A stretch of DNA of 10,547 nt from JBKPNJ01 sp963695705 (GTDB taxonomy: Bacteria; Actinomycetota; Actinomycetes; Propionibacteriales; Nocardioidaceae), in NCBI GenBank assembly GCA_963695705.1, contig CAVOHB010000012.1, forward strand, positions 1 through 10,547, read 5' to 3'. The position numbers were made by a program, and so were the translations under genes. Numbering within the stretch: position 1 is the first letter of the stretch; each line of letters starts with the position of its first letter. Below, in pieces: positions 7,057-10,547 of the stretch. The notes beneath the pieces are model-generated. The model did no database searches. It was not told where the DNA came from and saw only the letters and a program-made list of their open reading frames with translations.

Positions 7057-7068
7057 CAACTGTAGTTG
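7057..7068 (-). promoter_or_regulatory. Palindromic candidate operator upstream of pirin
   Basis: CAACT-GT-AGTTG is a perfect 5-bp inverted repeat about 34 bases upstream of the pirin ATG. On the - strand TACAGT (7066-7061), a possible -10 box, lies inside it. The shape resembles MarR/HxlR-type operators, but no such regulator gene is in the window. Confidence 0.4.
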
Positions 7069-7138
7069 AACCGTAAATATTTCTCGGTGCCGTGCTCTGT
7101 GGCCGTTGTGGCCCTGGCCGGCCTGCTCGGTTTCTGCC

Positions 7139-7167
7139 TTCGGAGGGCTCTGTCTGGCTGGTAGGGT
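7139..7167 (+). promoter_or_regulatory. Probable tRNA-Lys promoter
   Basis: TAGGGT (7162-7167) is a TANNNT -10 box ending 12 bases before the tRNA 5' end. TTCGGA (7139-7144) is a weak -35 at 17-base spacing. Confidence 0.4.
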
Positions 7168-7179
7168 TGCGTCGCTTCG

Positions 7180-7252
<73 letters not shown>

Positions 7253-7299
7253 CAAACCGGGGCTTCGGATCTGAGCGGGGCGCTGTTGCCCGGAAATGG

Positions 7300-7354
7300 G
7301 ACGAAGGCGCTTCAGGCTTGAGGTGTGAGCCAACAAGTTCGAAGCACCTTCGTC
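7300..7354 (+). repeat. Inverted repeat bracketing the ISL3 transposase start codon
   Basis: GACGAAGGCGCTTC (7300-7313) and GAAGCACCTTCGTC (7341-7354) match at 13 of 14 positions when inverted. The 27-base loop holds the transposase GTG (7325-7327). Folded in mRNA it could hide the ribosome site from read-through transcripts. Confidence 0.6.
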
Positions 7355-8529
7355 GTGTCCGAGCCTAGCGAGATCGTCCAGGCGCTGGTGGGGTTCAAGG
7401 ACGTTCGTGTTCTGGATTACGAGCGGCGTGGACCGGTGGTCGATCTGGTGGTCGGGCAGGTCGTGACCGATCCGCGGTGTCCGGGCTGCAGTGGCGGTGT
7501 GCGGGTGAAGGAACGCCCGGTGGTCCGGTACGTGGACTTACCGGTGTTCGGCGCGCCGATGCACCTGGCGTGGCGCAAGCACCGGATGCACTGCCCGGAG
7601 CCCAAGCCGCCCACGGCGGAGCTGGGTGCTGACGATCATCGGATCGCGGCGAAGGGCTGCTTGCTGACCACCGGGCGGCGAAGTGGGCGACGGTGCAGGT
7701 CGGCAGCGGGCGAACGGTGTCGGAGGTCGCCGCCGAACTGGACTGCGACTGGCACACCGTCAACGACGCCGTCACCACCTACGGTGACGCGTTGCTCGCG
7801 GCGGACCGTAAACGGTTGACCAAGACCCGGGCGATCGGGTTGGACGAGACCAGCTTCGTCCGGCTCGGTGGGCACGCCCACGCCGAGTACGCGACCACGG
7901 TCTGCGACGTCGAGCATCATCAGATCATCGACATCCTGCCCAGCCGTCATTTCGTTGACGTGGCAGGGTTTCTGGACAAGCAACCGGCGGGGTGGAAGCA
8001 GCGGATCACGTTCGGTGCGCTGGACATGTCGAACACGTACGCGGCGGTCTACACCGTGATCTTGCCGAAGGCCGCGCAGGTCGTTGACGCCTTTCACGTG
8101 ATCTCGCTGGCGAACCGGTCGCTCGACGCGGTCCGGCGCCGGGTGCAGAACGAGCAGACCGGTCACCGCGGTCGCCGTCACGACCCGCTCTACCGGGCCC
8201 GCCGCGCCCTGCTCGTCGGCGAGGAACGACTCGACGACAAAGCCGCGCAACGGCTCGCGTCGCTGGTCGGCTCGGCGACCCGAACGCTGAAGTCGCGATC
8301 GCCTACCGGGTCAAGGAACGACTCCGCGACTTCTACCGCGAACGTGACGCGGCCACCGCCCGAGCGATCCTCGCCGAACTCGTCGAGCACTGCCGCCGCC
8401 CGGCCATGCCAGCCGAGCTACGCAAAGCTCGGCGGCACCCTGCAACGCTGGTTCGACAAGATCTGCAACTACCACCTCGCACGCGTCAGCAACGGACCGA
8501 CCGAGGCGCTGAACAACCTGATCAAGCGG
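7325..8529 (+). pseudogene. ISL3-family transposase, frameshifted and truncated
   Basis: DDE transposase remnant read across frames. The N-terminus (GTG 7325, MSQQVRSTFVV) has a zinc-finger start CPGC. At the second finger it reads HCPEPKPP where family members usually have a further Cys. The acidic triad is visible: Asp in GLDETSF (7843-7845), Asp in VVDAFHV (8086-8088), Glu in GPTEALNN (8503-8505). One base appears lost near 7671-7675 (LTT to RAAKWATVQV). Another is lost near 8269-8272, and one gained near 8423-8426 (RKLGGTLQRW). The piece between the latter two, read in its own frame, gives the expected RVKERLRDFYRERDAA. The gene ends at NNLIKR, joined to the IS3 left end. Inactive as written. 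Confidence 0.88.
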
Positions 8530-8582
8530 TGAACCGTCCTGAAATCCGCGGAGGGTGCTGATCCAGCTAGGAGACTGTGATC

Positions 8583-8956
8583 GTGTCAGCACCGAGGAAG
8601 TATGACCAGGAGTTCCGTGACCGTGCGGTGGGGATGTACCGCGACCGGCTGGCCGAGCCGGGTGAGTCGAAGTTGGGGGCCCGCCGCATGTGGGTTCGCT
8701 GTTGGACATCAATCAGGCGACGTTGCGCAACTGGATCGAGGATCGCTACACCGAGGCGACGAAGCCGGGTGGTGGCCGTGGCAGCGACGCCGATGAGGTC
8801 CGGGCGTTGAAGAAGCGGGTGGCCGAGTTGGAGCGGGCCGACGAGATCCTTGCGGCAAGACCAGCGCCGCGTTTTTCGCTCAGGCGGAGCTCGACCGCCG
8901 ACTCGGGTCGTCGTCGCTTACATCGATGCCCACCGTGACCGGTTCGGGGTCGAGAC
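8583..8956 (+). pseudogene. IS3-family OrfA and start of OrfB, frameshifted
   Basis: OrfA is an HTH protein: MSAPRKYDQEFRDRAVGMYR from GTG 8583, with AGGAG upstream (8568-8572). The frame is lost near 8686-8690 (GARR then VGSLLDINQATLRNWI), and again near 8850 (AELERADEIL then KTSAAFFAQAELDRR). OrfB enters as RVVVAYIDAHRDRFGVE (about 8904-8954), in the -1 frame relative to the last orfA segment. TTTTTC (8872-8877) in that overlap would suit the programmed -1 frameshift used by IS3 elements. The orfB frame ends at the IS110 junction (8956). Two unprogrammed shifts make OrfA non-functional here. Confidence 0.8.
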
Positions 8957-8974
8957 ACCCGATCCGAAACTGGG

Positions 8975-10234
8975 TCAAGGGGCGGCGGGCGCGGCTGTGG
9001 TCGTGACGCGCCAATTGGGTCGCCGAAGGCGGTGTTCCTCGTCGTAGTGCTGGCCGGTGCGTAGGCAGTGGTGGAGCTGGCCGAGGAAGCGGTTGTAGAG
9101 GTTGCGGAGTGCGGCTGCGTGTCCGTCGCCGCGGTCTCGGCGTCGGTCGTAGTGTGCTCGGGCGCCGGGTGAGTGGGTCAGGGCGGCGAAGGCCCAGTTG
9201 TAGCCAGCTGAGGACGAGCCGGTGGTTCTTGACTCGGCGATGCATGACGAGGTGGCTCTTGCCGGACGCTCGGGTGACGGGGGCGGCGCCGGCGTAGGCC
9301 TTGAGGTCTCGGGCTGTCGTCGAACCGTTCGGGGTCGTCGCCGATCTCGGCGAGGACGCGGGCGCCACTGAGTGGGCCGAGGCCGGGGAAGCTGGTGATG
9401 ATCGGGGCGGCGGGGTGCTGCTGGAAGACGGCTGCGGTGGCCTGCTGCAGATCAGCGGCTGCCGTCGACGGCGGCATCGAGTCTCTTCAGCGATCGCCAG
9501 GGCGGCGACGCCGAAGGCGTCCTCGACCTGGGCTGGGTGACGCAGCGTCGTGGCGCGGAAGATCTCGTGCAGCCGCTCGACCCAGGTGTCGAGGTTGCGT
9601 CGCCGACCTGCCTTGCTCAGCAACGCTCGGAGACGCGGCTTGGTCAGCTCGGCCGCTGTGGCGGGGGTGGGCGCAGCGGCCAGCACGGTTCGGGCTTCGG
9701 GGCTGGCCAGGCCGATGTGCTTGACCTGGAACGCCTCCAGGGCGGCGGGGAAGTACTCCCGCAGCAGGGATCGCAGCTGGTTCGCCGGCCTGTTGACGCT
9801 GCCAGACGGCGTCTTGACCGGCACGGGCCAGGACCGCGATCGAGCGGACCAGCTCGCTGTCCTTCGGCAGCGGCCGGTGGGCGTGCCGGTCGGTCCGCAG
9901 CACGTTCGCCAGCATCAGCGCGTCAGCGGCGTCGGACTTGGTCCGGGTGACCGCGGTGCGTTCGCGATAGCGCGCTGCGGCCATCGGGTTGATCACCACG
10001 ACGTCGCGGCCGGTGGCGATCAAACAGGCGACGAACAAGCCGCGGCCGGTCTCGATCGCGACCGGGATCTGATCGTCGGCGCGGTCGCCGTGCTCGGCGA
10101 GCAGCCGGAGCAGCTCGTTGAAGCCGGCTACGTCGTCGCTGATCCGGCGTTTGGCCAGCAAGCCGCCGTGCTCGTCGATGATCGCGAGATCGTGGTGGGC
10201 TCTCGGCCCAGTCGATGCCGCAGTAGACGGTCAT
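8975..10234 (-). pseudogene. IS110-family DEDD/serine transposase with several frameshifts
   Basis: Recombinase remnant starting MTVYCGIDWAES (ATG 10234, GGAAGG upstream) and ending at TGA 8975-8977. The RuvC-like domain has Asp in GIDWAE, Glu in VAIETGRG and the Asp pair in TRTKSDAADAL; the C-terminal Tnp domain keeps TRASGKS with the probable catalytic Ser. Frame breaks sit near 10197-10202 (extra base after DWAES), 9784-9790 (WQRQQ to NQLRSLLREYF), about 9485-9495 (AIAEETR to AADLQQATAAV), 9315 (ERFDD to ARDLKAYAG) and 9207-9211 (HRLVLS to GYNWAFAALTHSPGARAHYD). Corrected, the fragments give a near full-length protein of about 400 aa. Not expressible as written, unless the indels are assembly errors. 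Confidence 0.88.
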
Positions 10235-10283
10235 CGTTGTGGTTCCTTCCTGGAGAGTGCAGGGACGTGCCCGTGCCTGGTCA

Positions 10284-10493
10284 GGACCACACGGCGTGCT
10301 AATGGAAGGGCTCGATGGCCCGACACCCGATGAGTCGTTCGTGGCCCCAGCTCACCTGAGCGGTCTCGCATTCATGCAGGACTCCTGGCCCCGTCGATGT
10401 ACAGAGGTGTCCGCTCAGGCCGGCTCGGACAACGACATGCTCAATGACCAGCTGGTGATCGACCGGGGATGTCGGGAGCGGGTGTCGCCGGTC
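10284..10493 (-). ncRNA. Candidate IS110 bridge RNA in the left end
   Basis: Read on the - strand this region gives three consecutive modules. (1) 5' stem-loop: GACCGG (10493-10488) with CCGGTC (10466-10461). (2) Target-type loop: 9-bp stem CCTGAGCGG (10419-10411) with CCGCTCAGG (10363-10355), and apical hairpin CAGG-AGT-CCTG (10387-10377). (3) Donor-type loop: stem GGGCCAC (10347-10341) with GTGGTCC (10290-10284, one G-U), and apical hairpin GGGC-CATCGA-GCCC (10321-10308). This is the order described for IS110 bridge RNAs. The 5' strand of the donor loop reads ATCGGGTGTCG (10331-10321), identical to the element's right end, GT core and first two left-end bases joined. RNA ends are not determined; no promoter was identified. 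Confidence 0.65.
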
Positions 10494-10511
10494 TCGACTG
10501 AGGACTACGCG

Positions 10512-10547
10512 ACCTGCCGATTTCTGAAGGCGTCCACCCGCCCTCCG
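10512..10547 (+). pseudogene. IS3 OrfB continuation after the IS110 insertion
   Basis: From the core AC (10512-10513) the frame ACC TGC CGA continues open to the window end as TCRFLKASTRPP. Attached to GVE at 8954 it gives RFGVE-TCRFLKASTRPP; IS3 OrfB proteins commonly have a Cys a few residues after this GVE motif. The fragment is short, so the evidence is the frame match plus position. Confidence 0.55.

Larger units (their letters stand above)
8957..10511 (-). mobile_element. IS110-family element inside IS3 orfB
   Basis: About 1.55 kb, - strand orientation: a 277-base non-coding left end (10511-10235), transposase (10234-8975) and an 18-base right end. A long region upstream of the gene marks the IS110 rather than IS1111 subgroup. 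The boundaries come from reconnecting IS3 orfB: GTCGAG-AC (8949-8956) joins CTGCCG (10514 on) in frame if AC (GT in element orientation) is counted once, as expected for an IS110 core dinucleotide present at both ends. The same core is predicted independently by the donor-guide match described for the RNA. Confidence 0.8.
7259..10547 (+). mobile_element. ISL3-family insertion sequence, interrupted, right end outside window
   Basis: The left end is placed near 7259, where GGGGCTTCGGATCTGAGCGG begins, a start resembling ISL3-type terminal repeats. The transposase gene starts at 7325 and breaks off at 8529, where an IS3-family element is inserted. The rest of the transposase and the right repeat would lie beyond 10547, so neither the matching inverted repeat nor the 8-base target duplication typical of ISL3 can be checked. 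Left boundary is good to a few bases. Confidence 0.7.
8530..10547 (+). mobile_element. IS3-family element inserted in the ISL3 transposase, split by IS110, right end outside window
   Basis: It begins with TGAACCGTCCTG, a TG-start end as usual for IS3 elements, exactly where ISL3 homology stops. OrfA and the first part of orfB occupy 8583-8956. orfB resumes at 10512 after the IS110 insertion and runs off the window. GCGG just left of 8530 could be part of a 3-4 base target duplication, not testable here. Confidence 0.75.

Noticed and set aside
8957..8985. Junction promoter formed on IS110 circularisation, using TTGACC at the transposase stop as -35
   Set aside because: TTGACC is a good -35, but the only left-end -10 candidate (TAGTCC, 10507-10502 on the - strand) would be 22 bases away, which is too far.
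9550..10302. 250-residue + strand frame opposite the IS110 transposase
   Set aside because: Shadow frame; the - strand has clear IS110 motifs in order.
10291..10307. Right donor guide in the 3' strand of the donor loop
   Set aside because: Only ACGC (10297-10294) complements the first left-end bases and its offset to the core does not fit; not strong enough to call.

Overview
The window is high-GC actinobacterial DNA. Gene content (ergothioneine genes, MauE/DsbA-like pair, Orn, GTG starts, ATGA/GTGA overlaps) points to an actinomycete, and protein style suggests the Pseudonocardiales; this placement is an inference, since no ribosomal marker is present.

Bases 1-7252 look like stable chromosome. 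The + strand opens inside egtB and continues into egtC and egtD, which overlap by 1 and 4 bases. Together they carry histidine to hercynine (EgtD), oxidative coupling to gamma-glutamylcysteine (EgtB) and glutamate removal (EgtC). The last enzyme, EgtE, is not next to them. A hairpin-rich 379-base spacer with a strong terminator follows. On the - strand comes a translationally coupled pair, a MauE/DoxX-like membrane protein and a membrane-anchored DsbA-like thioredoxin-fold protein, probably for extracytoplasmic thiol oxidation. Divergent from it is orn (oligoribonuclease), then tRNA-His, a small protein with two helix-turn-helix-like segments, a convergent pirin gene, and tRNA-Lys(CTT).

Bases 7259-10547 are a nest of three insertion sequences placed right after tRNA-Lys. 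An ISL3-family element is interrupted near its transposase C-terminus by an IS3-family element (from 8530). The IS3 orfB is in turn interrupted by a - strand IS110-family element (8957-10511). Joining 8956 to 10514 restores an open orfB frame. All three transposase genes carry frameshifts, mostly single-base indels, so none can be made as it stands.

The most striking signal is in the 277-base non-coding left end of the IS110 element (10235-10511, read on the - strand). It can fold into the layout known for IS110 bridge RNAs: a 5' stem-loop, a target-binding loop and a donor-binding loop. The donor loop holds an 11-base copy of the element's own right-end/GT core/left-end junction, which independently supports the boundaries inferred from the orfB frame. 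The transposase is broken, but the RNA looks largely intact.
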